Source: an uncultured Bacteroidota bacterium
GTDB lineage: Bacteria > Bacteroidota > Bacteroidia > Chitinophagales > LD1
Reading direction: 5' to 3'
NCBI GenBank assembly: GCA_903861145.1
Contig: CAIOTH010000052.1
Coordinates: forward strand, 1-43,984
Length of the DNA: 43,984 nucleotides
The notes beneath the pieces were generated by a model, which worked only from the letters and a program-made list of their open reading frames with translations, was not told the origin of the DNA and made no database searches. Shown here piece after piece: positions 8,456 through 17,472 of this stretch; the stretch's first letter is position 1; every line of letters starts with the position of its first letter. Position numbers and translations under genes: made by a program.

Positions 8456-9448
8456 ATGTTCAACTTAATCAAAGATTTCCCAACACAATTATTACAAGCC
8501 GTTGAAATTGGCGAAAAAGCCGGGCTTAGGTCCAAATTCGATAACCCAATTACCAACGTCGTGGTTTGTGGCTTGGGGGGCTCGGGTATTGGCGGCGATG
8601 TGCTTTCCGAACTTCTACGTGGCGAACTTGGTGTTCCTATAATTGTAGTTAAGGGATATTCATTGCCGGCCTTCGTTAACAAATCTACCCTACTTATCCT
8701 TTGCTCTTATTCCGGCAATACCGAAGAAACCCTTTCATGTGCCCGCGATGCCGTTAAAAAAGGCATACAGGCAACCTGCGTTTCATCAGGCGGTAAGCTG
8801 GCCGAAATTGCAATTAAGCATAACTACGATTTGATTACAATACCATCGGGCTTCCCCCCACGCACTTGTTTGGGTTATGCGGTGGCACAGTTGTTTTTCA
8901 TCTTAAAACATCACGGGCTTATCGGTAAGGACTTTAAAGATAACCTTATCCGCAGCGCCTCGTTTATGCAGCTCGAGCAACAAAAAATACGGGAAGATGC
9001 CGAGTTTTTAGCTGCTCAAATAATGCACAAACCCATTATTGTTTACGCCGAGGACAAATATCAAAGTGTTGCGTTAAGGCTAAAACAACAAATAAACGAA
9101 AACGCCAAAGGCCATTGCTGGCTCAACGTTTTGCCCGAGCTAAACCACAACGAGTTGGTTGGCTGGAGCAAGGCTAACCCCAACCTGGCAATGCTTGTTA
9201 TACGCACCGATGATGAACACCCGCGTAATGCATTGCGCATTGCCTTTACCGAAAACGTATTGAGCAAACTACCTCAGCCGTTCTTCGAGATACGCGCCAA
9301 GGGGCACGATACCTACGAAAAACATTTCTACCTCATTCACTTCAGCGATTGGCTATCTTATCACCTTGCATTAATGCAAGGCTACGACCCGTTCGATATT
9401 GAAGTGTTGAATAAATTGAAGAGCCACTTAACCGCTATAACCGAATAA
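8456..9448 (+). CDS. SIS-domain sugar-phosphate isomerase (phosphoglucose/phosphomannose isomerase type)
   Basis: 330-residue cytoplasmic enzyme interconverting glucose-6-P or mannose-6-P with fructose-6-P. The N-terminal SIS domain has VVVCGLGGSGIGGDVLSELL at about 35-54, and CSYSGNTEETLSC at about 82-94 binds the sugar phosphate. The C-terminal half carries LPELNHNELVGWS, the His/Glu region seen in archaeal-type bifunctional PGI/PMI enzymes. Length fits that family. It would feed mannose and glycan precursors, sensible beside the envelope glycan genes further on. A candidate structured RNA with terminator lies just upstream. Substrate specificity is family inference. Confidence 0.88.
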   Translation: MFNLIKDFPTQLLQAVEIGEKAGLRSKFDNPITNVVVCGLGGSGIGGDVLSELLRGELGVPIIVVKGYSLPAFVNKSTLLILCSYSGNTEETLSCARDAVKKGIQATCVSSGGKLAEIAIKHNYDLITIPSGFPPRTCLGYAVAQLFFILKHHGLIGKDFKDNLIRSASFMQLEQQKIREDAEFLAAQIMHKPIIVYAEDKYQSVALRLKQQINENAKGHCWLNVLPELNHNELVGWSKANPNLAMLVIRTDDEHPRNALRIAFTENVLSKLPQPFFEIRAKGHDTYEKHFYLIHFSDWLSYHLALMQGYDPFDIEVLNKLKSHLTAITE

Positions 9449-9481
9449 CAATCCGCTGCTAAACCGGCTCTGGCTCTGGTT

Positions 9482-9495
9482 TCCCCTTTAGGGGA
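9482..9495. repeat. Short palindrome in the isomerase-rluD gap
   Basis: TCCCCTTTAGGGGA, five-pair stem with a four-base loop, in an otherwise C/G-run-rich 83-base gap. There is no T tract, so it is not a convincing terminator. It resembles the short dispersed palindromes common between Bacteroidota genes; no second copy was found in this window. Confidence 0.35.
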
Positions 9496-9531
9496 CGGAA
9501 GGGGCAGGCTACTAGCATTAACTAACGCACT

Positions 9532-10611
9532 ATGAAAAATGATTTGATTGAAGAAGATGATTTGAGCGCAACTACCGGCGAGCAGGGCGATGATTTGGTT
9601 GAACTGGTTACTCTTAAAATCGACAACGGGCAAACACCTGTGCGCATCGATAAATTTTTGCACGCCCATTTGGGCAATAACGTAAGCCGTACCAAAATAC
9701 AAAGTGCTGCCGATGCCGGTAGCATACAGGTAAATGGCAAGCCGGTTAAATCCAGCTATAAAATAAGGCCAGCCGATGATATACTCCTCATCATGCCTAA
9801 GCATGCTGAGAATTACGACCTGGTGCCGGAAAATATTCCTATTGACGTAGTATATGAAGATGATGACGTTATCATCATCAACAAATCGCCTGAAATAGTA
9901 GTTCACCCCGGCCTTGGCAACCCGCGCGGAACGCTTATTAACGCTGTGCTTTGGCATTTTAAAGGACTGCCAAAGGGTAAGGAAGAGTTTCGCCCGGGTT
10001 TGGTTCATCGGTTAGATAAAGGCACCAGTGGCTTAATCATATTGGGTAAAACCGAATTTGCCCTTTCGCACCTCGCAAAACAGTTTTTCGACCGCACCAT
10101 TAAACGCAAGTACGTTGCGCTGGTATGGGGCGATTTAAAAGAGGAAGAAGGCACCATAACCGGTAACATCGGTCGCGATACCCGCGAGCGTATGCAAATG
10201 GAAGTTTACCCCGATGGCGACAAAGGCAAACACGCCGTTACGCATTACAAGGTTTTAGAGCGCCTAAACTACGTTACACTTGTTGAATGTAGATTAGAGA
10301 CCGGCCGCACACACCAAATACGTGTGCACATGAAACACATTGGACACACCTTGTTTAACGATACCCGATACGGCGGCGATAAAATTTTAAAAGGCACCGT
10401 ATATTCAAAATACAAGCAGTTTATCGAAAACTGTTTTACCATCATGCCTCGCCAGGCGCTGCATGCAGCAACCCTTGGCTTCATTCACCCTGGCACCGGT
10501 AAAGAAATGTTTTTTGAATCGCCACTACCAACCGAATTCAACTCCGTACTAGACAAATGGCGCAAGTACTGGACCAATCCAAATGCTGCTGTGGCGGAGG
10601 TGGAGGAATAG
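9532..10611 (+). CDS. rluD: RluD-type 23S rRNA pseudouridine synthase
   Basis: 359-residue RNA-modifying enzyme. An S4 RNA-binding domain lies at about 30-90 (VRIDKFLHAHLGNNVSRTKIQ), and the RsuA/RluA catalytic domain at about 105-320 with the signature HRLDKGTSG, whose aspartate (D162) is the nucleophile. RTHQIRVHMKHIGH at about 260-273 is the second conserved motif. The C-terminal extension is acidic. RluD isomerises uridines in helix 69 of 23S rRNA; RluA/RluC paralogues are hard to exclude from sequence alone, although the S4 plus length favours RluD. It converges on the DUF1501 gene with only ten bases between stops. Confidence 0.92.
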   Translation: MKNDLIEEDDLSATTGEQGDDLVELVTLKIDNGQTPVRIDKFLHAHLGNNVSRTKIQSAADAGSIQVNGKPVKSSYKIRPADDILLIMPKHAENYDLVPENIPIDVVYEDDDVIIINKSPEIVVHPGLGNPRGTLINAVLWHFKGLPKGKEEFRPGLVHRLDKGTSGLIILGKTEFALSHLAKQFFDRTIKRKYVALVWGDLKEEEGTITGNIGRDTRERMQMEVYPDGDKGKHAVTHYKVLERLNYVTLVECRLETGRTHQIRVHMKHIGHTLFNDTRYGGDKILKGTVYSKYKQFIENCFTIMPRQALHAATLGFIHPGTGKEMFFESPLPTEFNSVLDKWRKYWTNPNAAVAEVEE

Positions 10612-10621
10612 GTTTAAACTC

Positions 10622-12208
10622 TTACATTACTAACATCTTCTGCGTAAACTTCTGTTCGCCCTGGCGCAGGGTGTAGAAGTAAATGCCTTTGGACATGCTG
10701 TGCGTATCAACCTGTATTTGATAAGTGCCCGGCGCGTATGTTCCCTCAACCAGTGTTTCAACTTCTTTACCTACGTCATCATACAATTTCATTTGTATGC
10801 TGCCACCGGTGGTGCTAAATTCAATAACCGTGGTCGAATTGGTAGGGTTAGGGTAATTACGCAAAACATCGTCGCTATTACTTAGTTTATTTATACCGGT
10901 AGTGGTGCTGCAACTTGAGTTAACCAAATCTAACAGTGGAAACGAGCCACCTAACATAGATGCACTCAAAGCATCATCCGAAACACAGAACCAGTCTTTC
11001 AATACCGTTGAGTAAATGGACCGGAAATCCTGCTGCATGGCAATGTTATCGTTCACAGTCGCATTGGCAGGTATAACCGGGTTGGTACCCAGCAAACCGG
11101 CTTTCACCTGGCTACCAAATAAAAACACAGGCTCAGCAGTACCGTGGTCAGTACCCTGGCTGCCGTTAGAAATTATCCTTCTTCCAAACTCCGAAAAAGT
11201 CATTCCCAGCACTCTATCCTGCTTGCCCATCAACGTTATATCATCCTGGAAAGCATTTACTGCCGTTGAGAATTGTGCCAACAAATCAGCATGGTTACCA
11301 TTTTGGTTACCGCTTACATCAACTTGCGAACTATGCGTATCGAAACTGCCTATACTTACCATGTACACTTTGGTTTGCAGGCCGCCGCCTATTAGCTGCG
11401 CTACAATTTTTAATTGGTCAGCCAGGCCATTGGTACCCGCTGTTGGATAAAGCGTAGATAAATTAGCCTGTGCCGTAGCAGCATTTTTTATAACCGTTGC
11501 GTACGATTGAGTTTGTAATGATGTCTCTCGCAAAAAACTCAATTCATGTCCTGCAGGTGTATTTGGCGCAGATGGTGTAGTGCCCGACGTAAGCTGATAA
11601 AAGCTTGATGAACTGGTAATAGCTATACCCATGCTGGCAGCCGGCCCCTGCAATGCTGTTGAAACCGTTGAACCAATTTGCAAAGCCAATGGGTCTGGCG
11701 CTGTTGAGTTTGGGTAACCGGTGGGGTAACCGGTATATTCCTGGTCTAAATAGCGGCCCACCCAACCAGTTGGCGGGGGTGTTGCATCATTAGACCCGGT
11801 AAGCCATATATCCGTAGCCTCAAAGTGCGAAAAGTTAGGATTAGGGTAGCTTACGCCCTGCACAATAGCCACCTTCTGCTCATTAAACAGCGCCTGTATT
11901 TCGGGCATTGACGGATGCAATCCGGTTACAGTATATCCGCTCAATGCAAGCACCAGGTTGGCCGGTATCAAAATATTAGCTCTCGCAGTTGATAGCGCAG
12001 AATACTGGTCTAGCGGAATAACAGTATTTAAACCATCGTTACCACCGGTTAGCTGTATAATAACAAGCACCTTATCATTCTCTGTCGACGAGCGCAAAAG
12101 TTTTTCAAACACACTTCCCTTACCAAAGGCTTTAATAGTAAAACCATTCATCAAAAACGGAACAGTTGCAACCGGTAAGGCACGTCGTAAAAAGGTTCTC
12201 CTCTTCAT
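10622..12208 (-). CDS. DUF1501 protein with Tat-like signal and T9SS sorting domain
   Basis: 528 residues. The N-terminus MKRRTFLRRALPVATVPFL looks like a twin-arginine (Tat) type signal. The DUF1501 body (about 45-430) has VLVIIQLTGGNDGLNTVIPL, GGGLQTKVYMVSIGSFDTHSSQ and FSEFGRRI, the HxxxGRR-like features of this sulfatase-fold family. A T9SS type A sorting domain closes the protein (about 445-528, YPNPTNSTTVIEF ... GIYFYTLRQGEQKF). It lies 53 bases downstream of the DUF1800 gene on the same strand; these two families are usually neighbours and probably form one functional unit. The role is unknown; a surface-exposed or secreted enzyme is inferred. Confidence 0.9.
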   Translation of the reverse strand: MKRRTFLRRALPVATVPFLMNGFTIKAFGKGSVFEKLLRSSTENDKVLVIIQLTGGNDGLNTVIPLDQYSALSTARANILIPANLVLALSGYTVTGLHPSMPEIQALFNEQKVAIVQGVSYPNPNFSHFEATDIWLTGSNDATPPPTGWVGRYLDQEYTGYPTGYPNSTAPDPLALQIGSTVSTALQGPAASMGIAITSSSSFYQLTSGTTPSAPNTPAGHELSFLRETSLQTQSYATVIKNAATAQANLSTLYPTAGTNGLADQLKIVAQLIGGGLQTKVYMVSIGSFDTHSSQVDVSGNQNGNHADLLAQFSTAVNAFQDDITLMGKQDRVLGMTFSEFGRRIISNGSQGTDHGTAEPVFLFGSQVKAGLLGTNPVIPANATVNDNIAMQQDFRSIYSTVLKDWFCVSDDALSASMLGGSFPLLDLVNSSCSTTTGINKLSNSDDVLRNYPNPTNSTTVIEFSTTGGSIQMKLYDDVGKEVETLVEGTYAPGTYQIQVDTHSMSKGIYFYTLRQGEQKFTQKMLVM

Positions 12209-12261
12209 TTTTATTTTTTTAAAGTGTTACTCTAAAAGTCTTTTACTATTCTGTTTCCTGG

Positions 12262-13965
12262 TTAAATCAACTGGTATTCCGCCATATCCATTAAGTACGA
12301 AAGCATAGCACGCAACCTGCTCGAACAGGTATTTTGATAAGTGGTATTGGTAGGATTGGCAATATATTGGTTCCACGCGCTGGTCCAATAAGCATCGTTG
12401 GTTTGACCCGAGAGCAAAGTTGTTTTCAAAAAGGCAGTTTGCGTTGCTCCCAAATCATTAGGGCTTAGCAAGGCCGCACAATCTGCAATTAATTGGTTCG
12501 GGTCGCTGGGGTTAGTAAGCTGTGCCGTAAAAGCAAGGAAATCAATTTTCAAATTAACACCACTCCTCGTAATCCCCGCCGATGAACTAAACCCATCGGT
12601 ATATTCATTACGCAATGGCAAAGTATCGCTGTTTATCCATAACTCATGAAACTGCGGCTCTTGGTAATATGCCGGCCAGCCTGCCACGTTAGGCGGGTCA
12701 CCGGGATCCAAGGCCAGTGTTTGCAGCATACCTACAATAATATTCCAGCCCTTATACTGGCTTACATAATTTGTAGCATCCGGAAACGTAATATTAAATT
12801 GCCTGCATACCCCAACTACATGGTCAATCGGGTTCTTAATATGGCAACCAACATTGTTCGGGTCGAAAAAGTGCTGACTTTTAAGCAGCGCACTCATAAC
12901 CGGTACCATATCAAAGTTGTTCTGCACCATTACATTGGCCAAAGGCGTAATAACATTGGTTTCAATGTTATCATCAATGTTGTAATAAATAAACCACCGG
13001 TACAGGTTGCGGCATAAAAACTTAGCCGCCTCTACCTGCTGAAAAATCATATCAATGTACAAATCGGTTTCGTTAGCACCATTGGCACCGGTCTGCCCTG
13101 CAATAACCGTGTTATTGTAGAATGCCGAAAACTGCTTGCTGCTTGTATCGTGTTTAGCAGAGTTAAACGATGAACTAATGGTAGCCCTGCTATCCTTCCA
13201 ACCGGTTAGTACCTTGGCCGCCATTTCAACATCACTCTGCGTATACAGCGAATTAGGCCCCTTACCCACGGTAAAAAGCTCTTGCGATTCTCTGCCAAAG
13301 TTTTCATTCGGGTTGGTAAGCGTGTTCGTATCGCCATTTAAATACACCAACATACAGGGGTCGGTAACAATCTGCCGCATCAAATATTTAAAATTACCCA
13401 ACGAGTTGGCGCGCAATAAAGCCAGGTATTTGTAGCTATAGCGTGCATCATTTACCGTAGCCATCTGTGTTGAAAAATGATTATGCCAAAACAAAGTCAT
13501 CTTTTCGGTAATGTTGCGGTTTTGATTAAGCATTAAACCAACCCACCATTGTTTAAGGCTTTGTTTTCTGCTGGGGTTAAACGTACCGTAAGCTGCATTT
13601 ACCCAGGTACTACCCGCAGGCACATCGGGGTCAATATTAGTCCCGTTATTATAGGCGTTTATTGGCGGATTGGGTGTAGTTGCCGGTGTAAGCAGCGCAG
13701 CTACCACCTGGTCAAGCGTCATACCCGCAAAATAATTCAGGTCGGCCTGTGTAACGCCAAACATAGTACGGCGCAATAAGTGTATCAGTTGCGCTTGCTT
13801 AAAAGTGCCGGTGTATTCATCAATCCCCGAGGCAGATTTTTGGTCGAATTGCGGCTTGGTTTTATTGGCGAACTCATTTACCGGTGCCTGTTTGGCAACA
13901 ACATCCTCAGGTATGTTACCCGAAATAGCTGCACCTAAAAATTCAGAGCGTTTAATTGGATCCAT
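12262..13965 (-). CDS. DUF1800 protein
   Basis: 567 residues. Typical DUF1800 features: AQLIHLLRRTMFGVT near residue 60, MTLFWHNHFSTQ at about 165-176, and NFGRESQELFTVGKG followed by a long helical region. I use the ATG at 13965; the two extra residues upstream would need a TTG start. No classical signal peptide is visible, in contrast to its DUF1501 partner, which follows 53 bases downstream and is likely cotranscribed. The DUF1800-DUF1501 pairing is known across Bacteroidota, Planctomycetota and Proteobacteria, but its biochemical role is not established. Confidence 0.9.
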   Translation of the reverse strand: MDPIKRSEFLGAAISGNIPEDVVAKQAPVNEFANKTKPQFDQKSASGIDEYTGTFKQAQLIHLLRRTMFGVTQADLNYFAGMTLDQVVAALLTPATTPNPPINAYNNGTNIDPDVPAGSTWVNAAYGTFNPSRKQSLKQWWVGLMLNQNRNITEKMTLFWHNHFSTQMATVNDARYSYKYLALLRANSLGNFKYLMRQIVTDPCMLVYLNGDTNTLTNPNENFGRESQELFTVGKGPNSLYTQSDVEMAAKVLTGWKDSRATISSSFNSAKHDTSSKQFSAFYNNTVIAGQTGANGANETDLYIDMIFQQVEAAKFLCRNLYRWFIYYNIDDNIETNVITPLANVMVQNNFDMVPVMSALLKSQHFFDPNNVGCHIKNPIDHVVGVCRQFNITFPDATNYVSQYKGWNIIVGMLQTLALDPGDPPNVAGWPAYYQEPQFHELWINSDTLPLRNEYTDGFSSSAGITRSGVNLKIDFLAFTAQLTNPSDPNQLIADCAALLSPNDLGATQTAFLKTTLLSGQTNDAYWTSAWNQYIANPTNTTYQNTCSSRLRAMLSYLMDMAEYQLI

Positions 13966-14086
13966 AAGCAAACATGTTTTGAAGAAGGAATTTCGATATT
14001 TGACTTAAATCTAAAAACAAAGTTTAATCGGCTCTTGCTTTTAACGTTTTGATCGCTAAGTATATTTACAATAAATAAATGGATAC

Positions 14087-14845
14087 ATGATTCGAAGAAT
14101 TTGTCTTATCCTGGTTTGGCAACTTTTTATCTTCTCGGCTTCTTGCCAACCGTTCACGTCTCCATATAAGCTATCGCTGGCAGTCGATATCCCCATTAGC
14201 ACCAACAGTGTGGCTTTACTTGGCACATCTTACCTCATTGGCAAAACATGGGATGTACCATCTAAACAAAGCATAGCATTCTTAAACCGCGATTCCATCA
14301 ACAAATTCGACCGCGGGGCCACCCGGCAAAATTCAAAAATGGCTGGCTATCTAAGCGATTTTACCATTTACGCCGCAGTTGCTTTACCATTACTACAGCT
14401 CATCAATAAAAATTCGAGAAAAGATTTTGGCAAAGTAGCTACCATAAGCGCCGAAACATTTACAGTCAATCTCGCCTTCACCGAATTATTCAAAGAAACC
14501 ATCAGGCGAAAACGTCCGTTACTCTACAACCCCGATATACCGGTTGATAAAAAATGGAAGAAGGATAATTTCAACTCTTTCTACTCGGGCCATACGTCAA
14601 CAGTATCTGCAATGAGCTTCAGCTTTGCTGAAATGTACGCCGATTATAACCCGCATTCAAAGTTAAAGCCAATGGTGTGGAGTATGTGCGCGGTTTTCCC
14701 GATTTTAACCGGTGTGTTACGCTACAAAGCCGGCAAACACTTTTGGATCGATGTAATTACAGGCTACATAGCCGGCGCAGTAGTAGGCCTGGCAACACCC
14801 TATGTGCACAATGCCAAACTAGGTTACAATCAACGAATGAATTGA
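14087..14845 (+). CDS. PAP2 family phosphatase, exported
   Basis: 252 residues with a signal or anchor (about 4-20) and the three acid phosphatase motifs complete: K136-x6-R143-P144, S167-G-H169-TS, and R212-x5-H218-x3-D222. Such enzymes dephosphorylate lipid phosphates (for example undecaprenyl pyrophosphate or phosphatidic acid) or act on soluble phosphate esters in the periplasm. It has fewer strong membrane helices than typical six-helix BacA-like PAP2 enzymes, so a membrane-associated periplasmic enzyme is likely. It converges on ribBA with two bases between stops. A near-promoter box TATATTTA lies about 26 bases upstream. Confidence 0.88.
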   Translation: MIRRICLILVWQLFIFSASCQPFTSPYKLSLAVDIPISTNSVALLGTSYLIGKTWDVPSKQSIAFLNRDSINKFDRGATRQNSKMAGYLSDFTIYAAVALPLLQLINKNSRKDFGKVATISAETFTVNLAFTELFKETIRRKRPLLYNPDIPVDKKWKKDNFNSFYSGHTSTVSAMSFSFAEMYADYNPHSKLKPMVWSMCAVFPILTGVLRYKAGKHFWIDVITGYIAGAVVGLATPYVHNAKLGYNQRMN

Positions 14846-14847
14846 AC

Positions 14848-16119
14848 CTAAACAGCTCTCTTCTTCGGAGCAGGCTTAACAACCCGTTTAGCAGGTTTCG
14901 CCTTTTCAATAATATTTAAAATATCATGCCCCGCCTTATCGCGCTTACTTTGAAGGTATTTCTTGTTGTGCTTGTTGGGTGCAATTTCAATAGCCACGTT
15001 ATCTACAATTTCCAACCCGTAACCAATTAAGCCCACACGTTTTTTAGGGTTGTTCGTCATCAGCTTCATTTTCGAAATACCCAGGTCGTTCAATATTTGT
15101 GCACCAACGCCATAATCACGGGCATCCATAGGCAAACCAAGTCGTAGGTTCGCCTCATAAGTGTCAAGCCCTTGCTCCTGCAATTGATACGCTTTTAGTT
15201 TGTTCAATAGCCCAATGCCGCGGCCCTCTTGCTGCATGTATAGCACCACACCCTTTCCTTCCTTTTCAATACGCTGTAAAGCCACTGCCAACTGGTCGCC
15301 ACAATCGCAACGCATTGAGCCCATAATATCACCGGTAAGGCATGATGAGTGCACTCTTACCAGCACCGGTTCATTCTTTTTCCAGGTACCCTTAAAAATT
15401 GCAAGGTGCGGTTCGGTGCCACCTACCTGCGAGTAAGCCCTTACTCTAAAGTGTCCGTATTTACTTGGCAAGTCAACCTCCACCTCGCGGTTCACAAGGC
15501 GGTCGTGTTTCATCCGGTATTCAATCAAATCCTTTATCGAAATAATTTTGAGCTTAAGCTTTTTCGCAATCTGCAATAGCTGCGGCATACGTGCCATGCT
15601 ACCATCCGCATTCATCACCTCGACCAAGACACCCGCCTCTTCAAAACCTGCCATGCGCGCTAGGTCTACTGTGGCTTCGGTGTGCCCCGCACGCCTCAAA
15701 ACCCCACCTGTTTTAGCTATCAGCGGAAATATATGCCCTGGCTTTGCAAAATCACCCGGGCGCGCATCTCTATTTACCAAGTGCAATACAGTCTTTGCCC
15801 TATCATGTGCCGATATACCGGTAGTGCATCCATCCCCCAACAAATCCACCGAAACGGTAAATGCAGTTTCGTGGTTAGATGAGTTTTTCTGAACCATCAA
15901 AGGCAAATCCAACTTAGCGCATAACTCTTCACTCATCGGCATGCAAATCAATCCGCGTCCATGTGTTGCCATAAAGTTTATCATTTGCGGCGTAACCTTA
16001 CGGGCGGCACCTATAAAATCGCCCTCGTTTTCACGGTCTTCGTCGTCAACAACAATAATCAGTTTGCCATTTCTAATATCTTCAATCGCTTCGGGTATGG
16101 TATTTAGTTTGCTTTTCAT
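14848..16119 (-). CDS. ribBA: Bifunctional DHBP synthase / GTP cyclohydrolase II
   Basis: 423-residue fusion making both precursors of riboflavin. The N-terminal RibB part (about 1-205) has DDEDRENEGDFIGAA and GHTEATVDLARMAG. The C-terminal RibA part (about 210-400) has the zinc cysteines of SSCLTGDIMGSMRCDCGDQL, the GRGIGL loop and DYGVGAQILNDLGI. A basic tail (KPAKRVVKPAPKKRAV) extends past the usual end. A box close to the TAnnTTTG consensus (TATACTTTG, plus 16143-16151) lies upstream on the minus strand. No FMN riboswitch is present in the 156-base leader region. It stands alone, not in a rib cluster. Confidence 0.97.
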   Translation of the reverse strand: MKSKLNTIPEAIEDIRNGKLIIVVDDEDRENEGDFIGAARKVTPQMINFMATHGRGLICMPMSEELCAKLDLPLMVQKNSSNHETAFTVSVDLLGDGCTTGISAHDRAKTVLHLVNRDARPGDFAKPGHIFPLIAKTGGVLRRAGHTEATVDLARMAGFEEAGVLVEVMNADGSMARMPQLLQIAKKLKLKIISIKDLIEYRMKHDRLVNREVEVDLPSKYGHFRVRAYSQVGGTEPHLAIFKGTWKKNEPVLVRVHSSCLTGDIMGSMRCDCGDQLAVALQRIEKEGKGVVLYMQQEGRGIGLLNKLKAYQLQEQGLDTYEANLRLGLPMDARDYGVGAQILNDLGISKMKLMTNNPKKRVGLIGYGLEIVDNVAIEIAPNKHNKKYLQSKRDKAGHDILNIIEKAKPAKRVVKPAPKKRAV

Positions 16120-16275
16120 TTTACAAGTGGGTTAAGGTGTTCAAAGTATATTCTCTCCAGTGTTATTTCCCCGAAATCTTCTTATTTAGAATCACTCTAA
16201 ATACTAAAGAATGGTTTATTTTCAATTATTCCAATTAAATGCTCCTGATTTTTCTCATCCTTCATTATCAACTTA

Positions 16276-17472
16276 TTATACAGTTCTTTTCGTCGGGCTC
16301 CAGGTACTGGTTTTAATGCCCTTGGTATACATCAAAAACCCATTAACCAAGGCAAGATTCATAGTGTAGAAGTACGAGGCCAACCGCAAAACAAACAGGT
16401 GAATACCCATCTTTTTTAAAGCTGCATCTACAACAGGCGAAAGCAGCAACAAGTTCTGTAAAACGAAGGTAAAAATGTAAAAACCACCATGCTTCAAAAG
16501 CAAGGCATTAGCTATGTAGGCAGCCACAATAAACACCGGCCCAAACCACCGTATAACCTTGTGTGAAAGAAAACAGAAAGACACCGCATTAAACCCAAAT
16601 AACAGCGGCCAATAAACGCTCAGGTTTTGAAAGTTCCCCGCCTGTATCCTCGATTTACGTTTAAACTCCTCTCCCACCTCGGTCGATACATCTTCGTAGC
16701 AAACCGCGTTCAATTCACTAATGGCCTTCTTCTTGCTTTTGAAAACATTCATGCTCAGGTAAAAATCCTCCATCAGGTAATTTTTAGGTATTTCAACCCA
16801 GCAATCGGCGCGCATGGCATAGCAGGCGCCAAAGGCACCCATCATGCTGCCCCAGTTAAGCCCTTCCTGGTATTTCATTTTGTTTTCGCGTTGTATGTAG
16901 CTTTTTTCCTGGTGGGCAATTCCTTCGGCGGTTACACCTCGATTCAAAATATTGGCGGCAACCTGGCCAATTTGAAGCTGCTTAAAATGCTTCACCATTT
17001 CAAAAATGGTGGTTGCAGTAAACATTACGTTGGCATCAGTAAAAATCAAAATATCCTTAGTCGGGTTCAAAACGGTACTCCCTAGCTCAGTTATCAGTTT
17101 GTTAATAACTCCCGATTTCCCATTCCGCACAACAAATTTGAAAAACCTTATTTGCTCGTACTTTGCCGCAAACTCATCAACAATTGCATTGGTCTCATCC
17201 GTCGAATTATCCGAACCTATATAAACCCTCAGCTTTTGAAACGGGTAAGTAGTATTCATAACACTCTCTAACTTCTCCCTTATTACCTTCTGCTCATTAA
17301 AAACCGAAAAAACAAGATAGACCATTGGCAAATCCTCATCCCTTACTCCATATACTATTGCATTCTCTTTTTTACCCGTCGAAAACACCTTTAGCAACAC
17401 CGGAAACAACACATACGAGTGAAACACTAGCCCCACCGACAGCCAAAAAATAATTTCAGCAACAATAATCAT
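16276..17472 (-). CDS. Family 2 glycosyltransferase, membrane bound
   Basis: 398-residue inverting glycosyltransferase. One N-terminal helix (about 3-25) is followed by a GT-A domain (about 48-285) with GSDNSTDETNAIV, the DxD-like TDANVM and a late RIQAGNF motif analogous to QxxRW. Three C-terminal helices (about 290-385) tie it to the inner membrane, as in processive synthases and exopolysaccharide transferases. Its start overlaps the stop of the upstream GT4 gene in a TAATG, so the two are translationally coupled and likely act on one glycan. The product cannot be read from sequence. Confidence 0.9.
   Translation of the reverse strand: MIIVAEIIFWLSVGLVFHSYVLFPVLLKVFSTGKKENAIVYGVRDEDLPMVYLVFSVFNEQKVIREKLESVMNTTYPFQKLRVYIGSDNSTDETNAIVDEFAAKYEQIRFFKFVVRNGKSGVINKLITELGSTVLNPTKDILIFTDANVMFTATTIFEMVKHFKQLQIGQVAANILNRGVTAEGIAHQEKSYIQRENKMKYQEGLNWGSMMGAFGACYAMRADCWVEIPKNYLMEDFYLSMNVFKSKKKAISELNAVCYEDVSTEVGEEFKRKSRIQAGNFQNLSVYWPLLFGFNAVSFCFLSHKVIRWFGPVFIVAAYIANALLLKHGGFYIFTFVLQNLLLLSPVVDAALKKMGIHLFVLRLASYFYTMNLALVNGFLMYTKGIKTSTWSPTKRTV

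Noticed and set aside
9449-9531. Intrinsic terminator after the isomerase gene
   Set aside because: The TCCCC-GGGGA palindrome has no T tract and is only a five-pair stem.
9382-10008. 208-codon frame antisense to the rluD-type gene
   Set aside because: It overlaps strongly supported S4 and catalytic domains of RluD and shows no domain of its own.
12646-13017. Open frames antisense to the DUF1800, DUF1501 and other large genes
   Set aside because: They have no family features and unlikely composition; they are shadows of well-supported genes on the other strand.
16120-16275. FMN riboswitch upstream of ribBA
   Set aside because: The 156-base region read on the minus strand has no RFN-element conserved blocks and is AT rich; only a promoter-like box is visible.
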